Below are positions 31,548-39,756 of a stretch of 39,818 bases of DNA, one piece after another. The notes under the pieces are model-generated. The model saw only the letters and a program-made list of their open reading frames with translations. It was not told the origin of the DNA and ran no database searches. Position 1 is the first letter of the stretch. Every line of letters begins with the position of its first letter. The position numbers and the translations under genes are program-made. Source of the stretch: an uncultured Dorea sp. (GTDB taxonomy: Bacteria > Bacillota > Clostridia > Lachnospirales > Lachnospiraceae); NCBI GenBank assembly GCA_910578455.1, contig CAJTQA010000030.1, forward strand, positions 1 to 39,818, given 5' to 3'.

Positions 31548-33149
31548 ATGCGAAAGCTGAAGAAATACAAGCCTACCAGGTTCATGGCGAAGACCTCGCA
31601 CTACGATAAAGACGCCGCCGATTATGCGGTGATGTTCATCGAGTCTCTCTGTCATACAAAGGGTACCTGGGCGGGAAAGCCCTTTGAACTGATCGACTGG
31701 CAGGAACAGATCATCCGTGACCTGTTCGGCGTGTTAAAGCCTAATGGCTACCGTCAGTTCAATACAGCGTATATCGAGATCCCCAAGAAACAGGGCAAGT
31801 CGGAACTTGCCGCCGCTGTGGCGCTCCTGCTCCTCTGCGGGGATGGCGAGGAACGGGCCGAGGTGTATGGATGCGCCGCAGACCGCAACCAGGCAAAGAT
31901 TGTGTTTGATGTGGCGGTGGATATGGTGCGGTTCTGCCCGGCGCTTTCCAAGCGGGTGAAGATACTGGAGTCCCAGAAGAAAATCACTTATCTGCCCACC
32001 AACAGCTCCTACCAAGTGCTTTCGGCGGATGTGGCGAACAAGCACGGCTTCAATACCCACGGTGTGATCTTTGATGAACTGCATACCCAGCCCAACCGGA
32101 AACTCTTTGACGTCATGCTCCAGGGCTCTGGCGATGCCCGGATGCAGCCGCTGTATTTCCTGATCACCACAGCAGGCAACGATACCAACTCCATCTGTTA
32201 TGAGGTACACCAGAAAGCCATTGATATTGCGGAAGGCAGGAAGGTCGATCCTACTTTCTATTCTGTCATTTACGGCGCTGCCGAGGATGAGGACTGGACG
32301 GACCCCAAGGTTTGGAAGAAGGCAAACCCCTCCCTCGGTATCACGGTGGGTATCGATAAGGTCAAAGCCGCCTGTGAATCTGCCCAGCAGAACCCCGGTG
32401 AGGAGAACGCTTTCCGGCAGCTCCGGCTGAACCAGTGGGTGAAGCAGTCTGTCCGCTGGATGCCGATGGACAAGTGGGACGCCTGTGCATTCCCAGTTTC
32501 CGAGGATGATCTGGAGGGGCGCATCTGCTACGGTGGGCTGGATCTTTCATCCACCACGGACATCACGGCTTTTGTTCTGGTGTTTCCGCCACTGGATGAG
32601 GAGGATAAATACTACATCCTGCCATACTTCTGGATACCGGAAGAAACTCTCGACCTTCGTGTCCGGCGAGACCATGTCCCCTATGATCTGTGGGAGCGCC
32701 AAGGGACGCTGATGACTACCGAGGGCAATGTGGTTCATTACGGCTATATCGAGAAATTCATCGAACAGTTGGGCGAGAGGTTCAATATCCGGGAAATCGC
32801 CTTTGACCGCTGGGGCGCTGTGCAGATGGTGCAGAACCTGGAGGGCATGGGCTTTACGGTAGTCCCATTCGGGCAAGGCTTTAAGGATATGTCCCCGCCG
32901 ACCAAGGAACTGATGAAGCTGGTGCTGGAGGAGAAAATTGCCCACGGCGGACACCCAGTGCTGCGGTGGATGATGGATAACATCTTCATCCGCACCGACC
33001 CGGCGGGCAACATTAAAGCGGACAAGGAAAAATCCACAGAAAAGATTGACGGGGCGATTGCCACCATCATGGGGCTTGACCGTGCGATCCGATGTGGGAA
33101 TGATACGGGAGCTTCGGTTTATGACAGCCGGGGCCTTTTGTTTATCTGA
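31548..33149 (+). CDS. Phage terminase large subunit
   Basis: The 533-aa packaging motor has an ATPase with Walker A IPKKQGKSELAAA (about 77-89) and Walker B GVIFDELHTQ (about 171-180). A C-terminal nuclease follows with acidic residues in GGLDLSSTTDITAFVL (about 327-342) and the FDRWGAVQMV region. This is the HK97/YmfN-like group. ATG 31548 is chosen because GGGAGGTGG stands 6 nt upstream and the product begins MRKLKKYKPTRF; the frame is open to 31392. It works with the small subunit at 24733 and the HNH nuclease. Confidence 0.92.
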   Translation: MRKLKKYKPTRFMAKTSHYDKDAADYAVMFIESLCHTKGTWAGKPFELIDWQEQIIRDLFGVLKPNGYRQFNTAYIEIPKKQGKSELAAAVALLLLCGDGEERAEVYGCAADRNQAKIVFDVAVDMVRFCPALSKRVKILESQKKITYLPTNSSYQVLSADVANKHGFNTHGVIFDELHTQPNRKLFDVMLQGSGDARMQPLYFLITTAGNDTNSICYEVHQKAIDIAEGRKVDPTFYSVIYGAAEDEDWTDPKVWKKANPSLGITVGIDKVKAACESAQQNPGEENAFRQLRLNQWVKQSVRWMPMDKWDACAFPVSEDDLEGRICYGGLDLSSTTDITAFVLVFPPLDEEDKYYILPYFWIPEETLDLRVRRDHVPYDLWERQGTLMTTEGNVVHYGYIEKFIEQLGERFNIREIAFDRWGAVQMVQNLEGMGFTVVPFGQGFKDMSPPTKELMKLVLEEKIAHGGHPVLRWMMDNIFIRTDPAGNIKADKEKSTEKIDGAIATIMGLDRAIRCGNDTGASVYDSRGLLFI

Positions 33150-33166
33150 AAGGACGGTGATTCGAT

Positions 33167-34534
33167 ATGGGTATCTTTTCCGGGCTTTTCCGTTCCAGGG
33201 ATAAGCCCCAGAACCGCACTACGGGCAGCGCTTACAGCTTTTTCTTCGGAGGAAGCACTGCGGGCAAGAGAGTGAATGAACGGTCTGCCATGCAGATGAC
33301 GGCGGTGTATTCCTGCGTCCGCATCCTGGCGGAAGCAGTGGCAGGTCTTCCTCTGCACCTTTACCACTATAAGGAGAACGGAGGCAAGGAGAAAGCCATT
33401 AACCATCCGTTGTATCTGCTCTTGCATGACGAACCAAACCCGGAGATGAGTTCCTTCGTGTTCCGGGAGACGCTCATGACCCATCTTTTGCTGTGGGGCA
33501 ATGCTTACGCACAGATTATCCGCAACGGAAAAGGTGAAGTGATTGCCCTCTATCCGCTGATGCCGGACCGGATGACGGTGAATCGTGACAGCAATGGACA
33601 GCTTTATTACGAATACACCGTCAGCATGGATGATGCGCCTACGGTCAAAGGCAGTCTTGTCCGGCTGAATCCTTCCGATGTGCTGCATATCCCAGGGCTT
33701 GGCTTTGACGGACTGGTGGGGTATTCCCCTATCGCTATGGCAAAGAACGCCATCGGTATGGCGATTGCCTGTGAGGAATACGGGGCGAAGTTCTTTGCAA
33801 ACGGTGCGGCCCCTGGCGGTGTCCTGGAGCATCCGGGTACCATCAAAGACCCGCAGCGTGTCCGGGAAAGCTGGCAGTCCACCTTTGGAGGCAGCGGCAA
33901 TGCCAATAAGATCGCTGTATTAGAGGAAGGTATGAAATATACGCCCATTGGCATTTCGCCGGAACAGGCGCAGTTTTTGGAAACCAGAAAATTTCAGATT
34001 AATGAGATCGCTCGAATTTTCAGAGTCCCGCCTCACATGGTCGGAGACCTTGAAAAGTCGAGCTTTTCTAATATTGAGCAGCAGTCTCTGGAGTTCGTGA
34101 AATACACGCTGGAACCCTGGCTGGTGCGTTGGGAGCAGTCTATTCAGCGGACGCTTTTTTCTGAGGAAGAGAAAAAGAACTACTTTGTGAAGTTCAACGT
34201 AGAAGGGCTGCTCCGGGGCGACTATGCCAGCCGGATGAGCGGATATGCCACCGCAAGGCAGAACGGCTGGATGAGCGCCAATGACATCCGGGAACTGGAA
34301 AACCTGGACCGGATTCCGAAGGAAGAAGGCGGAGATTTGTATTTGATTAACGGCAATATGCTCCCACTTGGAAATGCCGGGGCTTTTGCAAACACCGAAA
34401 TTAGCGATGACGGAAAGGAGGAAGATTCTGATGAAGAAGTTCTGGAAGTGGAAGAACCAGGTAGAGACGGAGACAGCTCCGGCGGAACGGACGCTGTTCC
34501 TGAACGGCACCATCGCCGAGGAAAGCTGGTTTGA
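33167..34534 (+). CDS. Phage portal protein (HK97 family)
   Basis: The 455-aa protein has the HK97-family portal pattern: AVYSCVRILAEAVAGLPLHL, HPLYLLLHDEPNPEMSSFVF, and later FQINEIARIFRVPPHMVGDL. It forms the dodecameric DNA entry ring at one capsid vertex. It follows the terminase by 17 bp. The last 34 residues or so (acidic, then GDSSGGTDAVPERHHRRGKL) lie in a region that also encodes the start of the protease in another frame, an overlap of 104 bp. Confidence 0.92.
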   Translation: MGIFSGLFRSRDKPQNRTTGSAYSFFFGGSTAGKRVNERSAMQMTAVYSCVRILAEAVAGLPLHLYHYKENGGKEKAINHPLYLLLHDEPNPEMSSFVFRETLMTHLLLWGNAYAQIIRNGKGEVIALYPLMPDRMTVNRDSNGQLYYEYTVSMDDAPTVKGSLVRLNPSDVLHIPGLGFDGLVGYSPIAMAKNAIGMAIACEEYGAKFFANGAAPGGVLEHPGTIKDPQRVRESWQSTFGGSGNANKIAVLEEGMKYTPIGISPEQAQFLETRKFQINEIARIFRVPPHMVGDLEKSSFSNIEQQSLEFVKYTLEPWLVRWEQSIQRTLFSEEEKKNYFVKFNVEGLLRGDYASRMSGYATARQNGWMSANDIRELENLDRIPKEEGGDLYLINGNMLPLGNAGAFANTEISDDGKEEDSDEEVLEVEEPGRDGDSSGGTDAVPERHHRRGKLV

Positions 34535-35171
34535 CGATGACGTCACGCCGCAGCTTTTTAAAGAGGAACTGATGGGCGGAAGCGGAGACATCACGGTCTG
34601 GATCAACAGCCCCGGCGGCGACTGCGTAGCGGCTGCCCAGATCTACAACATGCTGATGGATTATCCGCACAACGTGACTGTGAAGATCGATGGTATCGCA
34701 GCCAGCGCCGCCTCGATTATTGCGATGGCTGGCACGAAGGTGCTGGTATCGCCGGTATCCATGATGATGATCCACAATCCCATGACCGTGGCCATGGGTG
34801 ATACCGCAGAGATGCAGAAAGCCATCGAGATGCTTGGTAGCGTGAAGGATTCCATCATCAACGCATATGAAATCAAGACCGGGCTGTCCCGCGCCAAGCT
34901 GTCCCATCTGATGGACGCTGAGACCTGGATGGACGCAAACAAAGCGGTGGAGCTTGGCTTTGCTGATGATATTCTCAAACGCTCCGATGTACCGGAGGAC
35001 ATGGAGCCGCCTGCGGTGTCCATGCTGTATTCCAAAGCCGCTGTGGTCAATTCTCTCATGGATAAGATTGCAGCCAAGTGCAGGACCAAACCTAAGAAAA
35101 TTGAAGATTCCAAACCCAAGGGCCGCTCCGTAGACAGTCTCTACGAGCGGCTCAATCTTTTGAAAAATTAA
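34431..35171 (+). CDS. ClpP-type prohead protease
   Basis: The 246-aa protein has the Clp protease fold: WINSPGGDCVAAAQIYNML (oxyanion region), nucleophile Ser in DGIAASAASIIAMAG, and the His in MMMIHNPMTVAMGD. Phage versions mature the capsid by removing the scaffold part of the major capsid protein. AAAGGAGGAA lies 9 nt before ATG 34431. The start is inside the portal gene. It precedes the capsid gene by 13 bp. Confidence 0.9.
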   Translation: MKKFWKWKNQVETETAPAERTLFLNGTIAEESWFDDDVTPQLFKEELMGGSGDITVWINSPGGDCVAAAQIYNMLMDYPHNVTVKIDGIAASAASIIAMAGTKVLVSPVSMMMIHNPMTVAMGDTAEMQKAIEMLGSVKDSIINAYEIKTGLSRAKLSHLMDAETWMDANKAVELGFADDILKRSDVPEDMEPPAVSMLYSKAAVVNSLMDKIAAKCRTKPKKIEDSKPKGRSVDSLYERLNLLKN

Positions 35172-35184
35172 GGAGGATACCACA

Positions 35185-36393
35185 ATGACAATTCTTGAAC
35201 TGCGCGAGAAGCGCGCCAAAGCCTGGGAAGCCGCAAAGGCATTTCTGGATTCCCATAGAAACGATAAAGGCATCCTGTCTGCCGAGGATGATGCTGCCTA
35301 CACCCGTATGGAGCAGGAGATCACCGACCTGGGCAAGGAGATTGCCCGCCTGGAACGTCAGGAGGCGCTGGAGGCGGAACTGAACCGCCCGGTGAACAAG
35401 CCCCTGACGGGTAAGCCCATGAGCGGCAAGGAGGAGACTAAGACCGGCCGTGCAGCGGATGAGTACCGTACAAACTTTTGGAACATGATGCGTTCCAAAG
35501 CACCGATGCCTTCTGTGGTGAATGCGCTGCAGATCGGAACAGATTCTGAGGGCGGTTATCTGGTACCGGATGAATATGAGCGTACTCTGGTAGAGGAGCT
35601 GGAAGAAGAAAACATCTTCCGCCAGCTTGCCAATGTGATCCAGACCTCCAGCGGTGATCGGAAGATCCCGGTGGTGGCATCCAAGGGAACTGCCTCCTGG
35701 ATTGATGAGGAAGGAGCCTACACGGAAAGCGATGACTCCTTTGCGCAGGTATCCATTGGAGCCTACAAGCTGGGGACAATGATTAAGGTTTCCGAGGAAC
35801 TGTTAAATGACAGTGTGTTTGACCTGGAGTCCTATATTGCCAGGGAGTTTGCGAGGAGAATCGGAACCAAAGAGGAGGAAGCCTTTTTTACTGGGGACGG
35901 TACCGGAAAGCCTCTGGGAATCCTGGCTGCCTCTGGTGGTGCGGAAACTGGTGTGACGGCTGCATCCGCCACTGCGGTGACAGCAGATGAACTGATGGAT
36001 CTGTTCTATTCTCTGAAATCTCCGTACCGTAAAAATGCGGTGTGGATTTTAAATGATTCAACCATCAAAGCCATCCGTAAGCTGAAGGATAATAATGGGC
36101 AGTACCTGTGGCAGCCGTCCCTGGTAGCCGGTACGCCGGACACGATCCTTGGCCGGCCGGTGAAAACCTCTACTTATATGCCTGCCATCGCGGCCGGGGC
36201 GAAGACCATTGCTTTTGGTGATTTCTCTTATTACTGGATTGCAGACCGTCAGGGGCGCTCTTTTAAACGCCTCAACGAACTGTATGCGGCAAACGGTCAG
36301 GTAGGTTTCCTTGGCTCCCAGAGAGTAGATGGAAAGATGATCCTGCCGGAGGCTGTTAAGGTGCTGGTACAGAAAGCCGGATCTGCGGGTTAA
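35185..36393 (+). CDS. Major capsid protein (HK97 fold)
   Basis: The 402-aa protein starts with a charged coiled-coil delta domain (about 1-75), likely removed by the neighbouring protease as an internal scaffold. The HK97-type shell domain follows: GYLVPDEYERTLVEELEEEN at the N-arm, GTASWIDEEGAYTESDDSF, RIGTKEEEAFFTGDGTGKP, and the C-terminal PVKTSTYMPAIAAGAKTIAF. AGGAGGA precedes ATG 35185. Over 400 copies would build the head. Confidence 0.93.
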   Translation: MTILELREKRAKAWEAAKAFLDSHRNDKGILSAEDDAAYTRMEQEITDLGKEIARLERQEALEAELNRPVNKPLTGKPMSGKEETKTGRAADEYRTNFWNMMRSKAPMPSVVNALQIGTDSEGGYLVPDEYERTLVEELEEENIFRQLANVIQTSSGDRKIPVVASKGTASWIDEEGAYTESDDSFAQVSIGAYKLGTMIKVSEELLNDSVFDLESYIAREFARRIGTKEEEAFFTGDGTGKPLGILAASGGAETGVTAASATAVTADELMDLFYSLKSPYRKNAVWILNDSTIKAIRKLKDNNGQYLWQPSLVAGTPDTILGRPVKTSTYMPAIAAGAKTIAFGDFSYYWIADRQGRSFKRLNELYAANGQVGFLGSQRVDGKMILPEAVKVLVQKAGSAG

Positions 36394-36460
36394 GGATACA
36401 GATAGCTATGGAGGGGCATGAAGGTAGCGTCCATGCCCTTCCTCCCTATTGGAGGTGAGG

Positions 36461-36739
36461 ATGATGGTGGTAACGCTGGAAGAGATGAAACAGTATCTCC
36501 GGGTTGATTATGAAGATGACGACCAGTTGATTACGGGCTTTATAGCATCTGCCGAGCAGCTTTGCCGGGATATTCTCCGGGTGGATGAGACAGCGGATTT
36601 AGAAAAGGATGAGACCGTAAAAGTTGCTGTCATGTATGCAGCCGCATATTTCTATGAACACCGGGAGGAAGCGGACCATCATGATTTGGCTCTGACAATC
36701 CGCTCCCTCCTGTTTGGCTCAAGGAAGGAGGCTTTCTGA
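36461..36739 (+). CDS. Head-tail connector protein (gp6-like)
   Basis: This small helical protein (92 aa from ATG 36461; ATG 36464 is also possible) has TLEEMKQYLRVDYEDDDQLI and the typical VAVMYAAAYFYEHREEAD. It matches HK97 gp6-like connectors that sit under the portal ring. GGAGGTGAGG stands directly upstream. It overlaps the next gene by one base. Confidence 0.82.
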   Translation: MMVVTLEEMKQYLRVDYEDDDQLITGFIASAEQLCRDILRVDETADLEKDETVKVAVMYAAAYFYEHREEADHHDLALTIRSLLFGSRKEAF

Positions 36740-37071
36740 TGAAAATTGAACTGTTGAATGTCAGGATTTTCATTTCAAAGAATACGGTGGTCACCGATGC
36801 CATCGGAAACCACCGGAATGAGTGGAAGCCTTTCTATACCTGTTATGCGACCGTCAGCGGCGAGGCTGGGAAAGAACAGACGGATGCAGGGATGGTGGTA
36901 GATGACTCCAATATTGATTTTACGATCCGTTGGTGTAAAAAGGCGGCTGAAATTGACAGCACCCATTTCCGTGTAGAGTTCAATGGGGAACTTTATAATA
37001 TCGCCGCTGTGGATCACATGAATTACAGGCGCAAAAGCATCAAGCTGTCCTGTGAGAAAGTGAGGCGGTAG
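36739..37071 (+). CDS. Phage head closure protein
   Basis: This 110-aa beta-rich protein (NVRIFISKNTVVTDAIGNHR, YTCYATVSGEAGKE, RWCKKAAEIDSTHFRV) fits the SPP1 gp16/HK97 gp7-type head closure group that seals the filled head. The ATG overlaps the last base of the connector stop. Assignment depends on size, fold and gene order. Confidence 0.78.
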   Translation: MKIELLNVRIFISKNTVVTDAIGNHRNEWKPFYTCYATVSGEAGKEQTDAGMVVDDSNIDFTIRWCKKAAEIDSTHFRVEFNGELYNIAAVDHMNYRRKSIKLSCEKVRR

Positions 37072-37072
37072 G

Positions 37073-37456
37073 ATGGGAAAGGAAATTTCTATCAGCCAGC
37101 TTTCTGCGGCGGTGATGGAGGAATTGGAAGAATATGCAGATCTGGCCGCAGAAGATATGAAATCGGCGGTAAAGAAAGCGGCGACAACTGTCCGGAAGGA
37201 TATTGAAACCAGCGCTCCAAGGAATACCGGGGATTATGCCAAAAGCTGGGCTGTGAAGACTACAAAGGAAAGTTCCAATGCCCTGCAGGTAACCGTGCAT
37301 TCACGGAACCGGTATCAGCTTGCTCATCTGCTGGAGTATGGCCATGCGAAGCGCGGCGGAGGCCGGGTTGCAGCAAGGCCACATATCGCTGCTGCGGAAG
37401 AGGCCGGAATTGAACAGCTGGAGCGTGAAATCGAGAGGAGCCTGACAAATGGATGA
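37073..37456 (+). CDS. HK97 gp10-like neck/tail protein
   Basis: The 127-aa protein has the gp10-family pattern: APRNTGDYAKSWAVKTTKES, then YQLAHLLEYGHAKRGGGRVA and RPHIAAAEE. This family links head and tail or completes the tail end. It starts 1 bp after the head closure stop and overlaps the next gene by 8 bp. Confidence 0.85.
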   Translation: MGKEISISQLSAAVMEELEEYADLAAEDMKSAVKKAATTVRKDIETSAPRNTGDYAKSWAVKTTKESSNALQVTVHSRNRYQLAHLLEYGHAKRGGGRVAARPHIAAAEEAGIEQLEREIERSLTNG

Positions 37457-37766
37457 TTTGGTAAGACTTTTAGAGGAAACGGGCATCCCTTTTGCTTATG
37501 ACCATTTTGCGGAAGGGGAATCCCCTGATCCTCCGTTCATTTGCTACCTTCTGCCCCAGAGCGATAACTTTTCCGCAGATGGGAAGGTTTACCTGAAGGT
37601 CAGCAGCGTGAATATCGAACTGTACACGGACAGCAAGGATCTGGCCGTGGAACAGACACTGGAAGCCGTGCTGGATACGCACGGTATTTTTTATGACAAA
37701 ACAGAGGTCTGGATTGAGAGCGAAAAGCTCTATGAAGTCCTCTACTCGTTTGAAATGGAGGTATGA
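37449..37766 (+). CDS. Phage tail completion/minor tail protein
   Basis: This 105-aa protein, with PFICYLLPQSDNFSADGKVY and VNIELYTDSKDLAVEQTLEA, resembles tail terminator or completion proteins that cap the tail tube. Order between the gp10-like and major tail genes supports this. It overlaps the previous gene by 8 bp. Confidence 0.75.
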   Translation: MDDLVRLLEETGIPFAYDHFAEGESPDPPFICYLLPQSDNFSADGKVYLKVSSVNIELYTDSKDLAVEQTLEAVLDTHGIFYDKTEVWIESEKLYEVLYSFEMEV

Positions 37767-37771
37767 TTTTC

Positions 37772-38383
37772 ATGGGAAACAAGGTCAAGTACAACCTGAA
37801 AAATGTCCATGCAGCGAAATTGACGGAGACGGCAGATGACGGGGGGACTCCGGTGTTTGCCTATGCGACACCCCAGGCCATTCCGGGTGCGGTGAGTATC
37901 AGTCTGGATGCGGAGGGCGAAACCAGCCCGTTCTATGCGGATGGTATTGTGTATTTCCGCAGTGTGACCAACAACGGATACAGCGGGGATCTGGAGATTG
38001 CCCTGATCCCGGAGTGGTTCCGCACAGAGATCTTGCAGGAGAAGCTGGATGCGAAAGGGGTGCTGGTCGAAAACAGCGGTGTTGGCGAGAGCGTGAAATT
38101 TGCCCTGCTCTTTGAATTTGACGGGGATGTGAACGCCATCCGTCATGTGCTGTATAACTGTTCCGCCTCCCGCCCGTCTATCGAGTCGGAAACAAAGGAA
38201 GATACGATTGAACCGGGTACAGAGACACTGTCCATTACCGCCGATCCCCGTTCCGATGGGCTGGTTAAGGCCAGAACCGGGGATACTACAGATGCCGGTA
38301 CTTATGCGAACTGGTACAAAACAGTCTATATTCCGACAGAGGAAGAGGCTAGTGAACAGAATGGAGGAGGCGGTAGTGTATGA
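37772..38383 (+). CDS. Major tail (tube) protein
   Basis: The 203-aa protein has KVKYNLKNVHAAKLTETADD, IPGAVSISLDAEGETSPFYA and NNGYSGDLEIALIPEWF, the typical siphophage phi13-like tail tube pattern. ATG 37772 stands 10 nt from GGAGGT; ATG 37763 is too close to it. The Gly-rich C-terminus (EQNGGGGSV) is flexible. It overlaps the chaperone gene by 4 bp (ATGA). Confidence 0.88.
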   Translation: MGNKVKYNLKNVHAAKLTETADDGGTPVFAYATPQAIPGAVSISLDAEGETSPFYADGIVYFRSVTNNGYSGDLEIALIPEWFRTEILQEKLDAKGVLVENSGVGESVKFALLFEFDGDVNAIRHVLYNCSASRPSIESETKEDTIEPGTETLSITADPRSDGLVKARTGDTTDAGTYANWYKTVYIPTEEEASEQNGGGGSV

Positions 38384-38754
38384 TTAAACGTGAAATAGAA
38401 ATCAGCGGAAAAAAGGTACCGTTCCGTTCCTCTGCCACGATCCCCCGCCTGTACCGGGCGAAGTTTAAGAGGGACATTTTTAAGGATCTGACCAAACTGG
38501 AAAAATCTTATAAGAGCAAAACCGAGAATGGGGATGAGCTGCAGATTGAAGATTTGGAAATCTTTGAAAATGTGGCCTATGTGATGGCCTATCATGCCGA
38601 TAACAGCATTCCGGCAAAGATTGAGGACTGGCTGGATCAGTTTGATATGTTCTCCATTTATGAGGTACTGCCGCAGATTCTGGAACTGTGGGGTGAGAAC
38701 CTTGTGACGGATGTGACGTCAAAAAAAAGATTGGCAGAAGTGAGCGGGAAATGA
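38380..38754 (+). CDS. Tail assembly chaperone, short form (gpG-like)
   Basis: This 124-aa protein ends shortly after the run of eight A at 38721-38728 in the zero frame. It has the helical tail-chaperone pattern IPRLYRAKFKRDIFKDLTKL and FENVAYVMAYHADNSIPAKI. Such proteins bind the tape measure during tail assembly. A -1 shift at A_AAA_AAA would extend it to a 178-aa G-T fusion by joining the frame ending at 38915. Confidence 0.85.
   Translation: MIKREIEISGKKVPFRSSATIPRLYRAKFKRDIFKDLTKLEKSYKSKTENGDELQIEDLEIFENVAYVMAYHADNSIPAKIEDWLDQFDMFSIYEVLPQILELWGENLVTDVTSKKRLAEVSGK
38721..38727 (+). promoter_or_regulatory. Slippery heptamer A_AAA_AAA for -1 ribosomal frameshifting
   Basis: Zero-frame codons TCA AAA AAA AGA show the X_XXY_YYZ pattern exactly in register. 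Slipping back one base gives AAG ATT and opens the downstream frame, which has no stop until 38915. Position near the 3' end of the tail chaperone gene is the known location for this signal. Confidence 0.82.
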
Positions 38755-38915
38755 CCACGCCGCTGTTCCTTCTGCGAAGCGTGGAACTGGGGATTTCCAT
38801 TCGGGATCTGGATCTGCTCACGATTGGGCTGGTTCTGGATATGTGGACGGAAAAGGCTAATGACGGCGTGAAATATAGGAGAGTGGCAACCCAAGAGGAT
38901 TTTGATAAGTTCTAA
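38727..38915 (+). CDS. Frameshift extension of the tail assembly chaperone (T part)
   Basis: In the -1 frame the sequence encodes REMTTPLFLLRSVELGISIR, then DLDLLTIGLVLDMWTEKAND and ATQEDFDKF, the expected T-domain pattern of G-T chaperones. It has an internal ATG at 38751 overlapping the zero-frame stop (ATGA), but no ribosome binding site, so frameshift production is preferred. The T part normally recruits the tail tube protein to the tape measure. Confidence 0.8.
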   Translation, partial: KIGRSEREMTTPLFLLRSVELGISIRDLDLLTIGLVLDMWTEKANDGVKYRRVATQEDFDKF

Positions 38916-38920
38916 TATTA

Positions 38921-38977
38921 AATTGAATTTACGCTATTTTTTTGATACAATTTTATGAAAATAGCGTAAATTCGATT
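38921..38977. repeat. 20-bp inverted repeat before the AT-rich gene
   Basis: GAATTTACGCTATTTT (38925-38940) is perfectly complementary to AAAATAGCGTAAATTC (38958-38973). Four more pairs (one wobble) extend it to 38921-38977, with a 17-nt loop. It may terminate part of the structural transcript or serve as an operator for the gene 17 bp downstream. It also marks the composition break. Confidence 0.75.
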
Positions 38978-38993
38978 AAAACAGGAGATGTAT

Positions 38994-39602
38994 ATGGGAA
39001 AAAGTGGATTAGATTTATATCTTGAAGAAATGTGGTATGTAAAGAATAGAATGAAGGCTATTGAAATAATTGCAACTCATCAAAAATCAACATCTTTTCG
39101 ATATACTGATATTGAATTTATGACTCTACAAATACGAAAAATAATTGAACATATTGCAATGGGAAATCTAGTTGTTAATAAAGAATTATATAATGAATAT
39201 AATGACAAATTTTCCTCAAATTGGAATGCAAAATATATTTTTAGGGATTTAGAAAGACTCAATCCACAATTCTACCCAATTCCGGTAAAAACTGATTACA
39301 CGGTAGAACCAAAGCGGTGGGTAGATATTGATGAAGCATATTTAACAAAAGATGAAGCAGTAAAAATATACGATAAATGCGGTGGACTGATGCATGTACC
39401 CAATCCATATGGTTCACAAGTTGATGTCTTTTATTATGAAAAAATGATTCCAATATGGTACAAAAAGATCTTTTATCTTTTGAATCAACACGTTATACAT
39501 ATGGTTGGTGGAGAACAAATGTATTGCATCGTGATGTGTGGAGATAAAAATGGTAATCCTCATGGCTATTTATTTGAATCTGTTCAGAATGAGCCAGACT
39601 GA
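38994..39602 (+). CDS. AT-rich orphan (moron) gene in the tail operon
   Basis: This 202-aa protein of unknown function starts GKSGLDLYLEEMWYVKNRMK and is rich in Tyr, Ile, Lys and Asn, unlike neighbours. Codons prefer A/T at third positions, in contrast with the GC-richer phage genes. GGAG lies 6 nt before ATG 38994. A long inverted repeat lies upstream and two terminators lie downstream, so it forms a separate transcription unit at a spot normally followed by the tape measure. Such inserts often encode defence or exclusion functions, but nothing in this protein shows one. Confidence 0.7.
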   Translation: MGKSGLDLYLEEMWYVKNRMKAIEIIATHQKSTSFRYTDIEFMTLQIRKIIEHIAMGNLVVNKELYNEYNDKFSSNWNAKYIFRDLERLNPQFYPIPVKTDYTVEPKRWVDIDEAYLTKDEAVKIYDKCGGLMHVPNPYGSQVDVFYYEKMIPIWYKKIFYLLNQHVIHMVGGEQMYCIVMCGDKNGNPHGYLFESVQNEPD

Positions 39603-39698
39603 TATACGCTATACATCAATTGTAAAATAAATAAGTGATGGGGAAGTCTTTATGGTACGAATAGATCAGTGGCGCTAAAAAGATTTATAATATCACTT

Positions 39699-39728
39699 GC
39701 ATCGGTTAGAAATAATCGGTGCTTTTTT
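39699..39728 (+). terminator. First of tandem terminators after the AT-rich gene
   Basis: GCATCGGTT (39699-39707) pairs with AATCGGTGC (39714-39722) with two wobbles, then six T. Confidence 0.7.
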
Positions 39729-39730
39729 AT

Positions 39731-39756
39731 GCTCGGAGAACATCCGGGCTTTTTTT
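39731..39756 (+). terminator. Second of tandem terminators after the AT-rich gene
   Basis: GCTCGGA (39731-39737) pairs with TCCGGGC (39743-39749) with one wobble and a 5-nt loop, then seven T. The last 60 bases of the window hold no gene start I can support. Confidence 0.65.

Noticed and set aside
38751..38915. Separate 54-aa gene starting at ATG 38751
   Set aside because: No ribosome binding site, and the slippery heptamer in exact register explains the frame as a chaperone extension.
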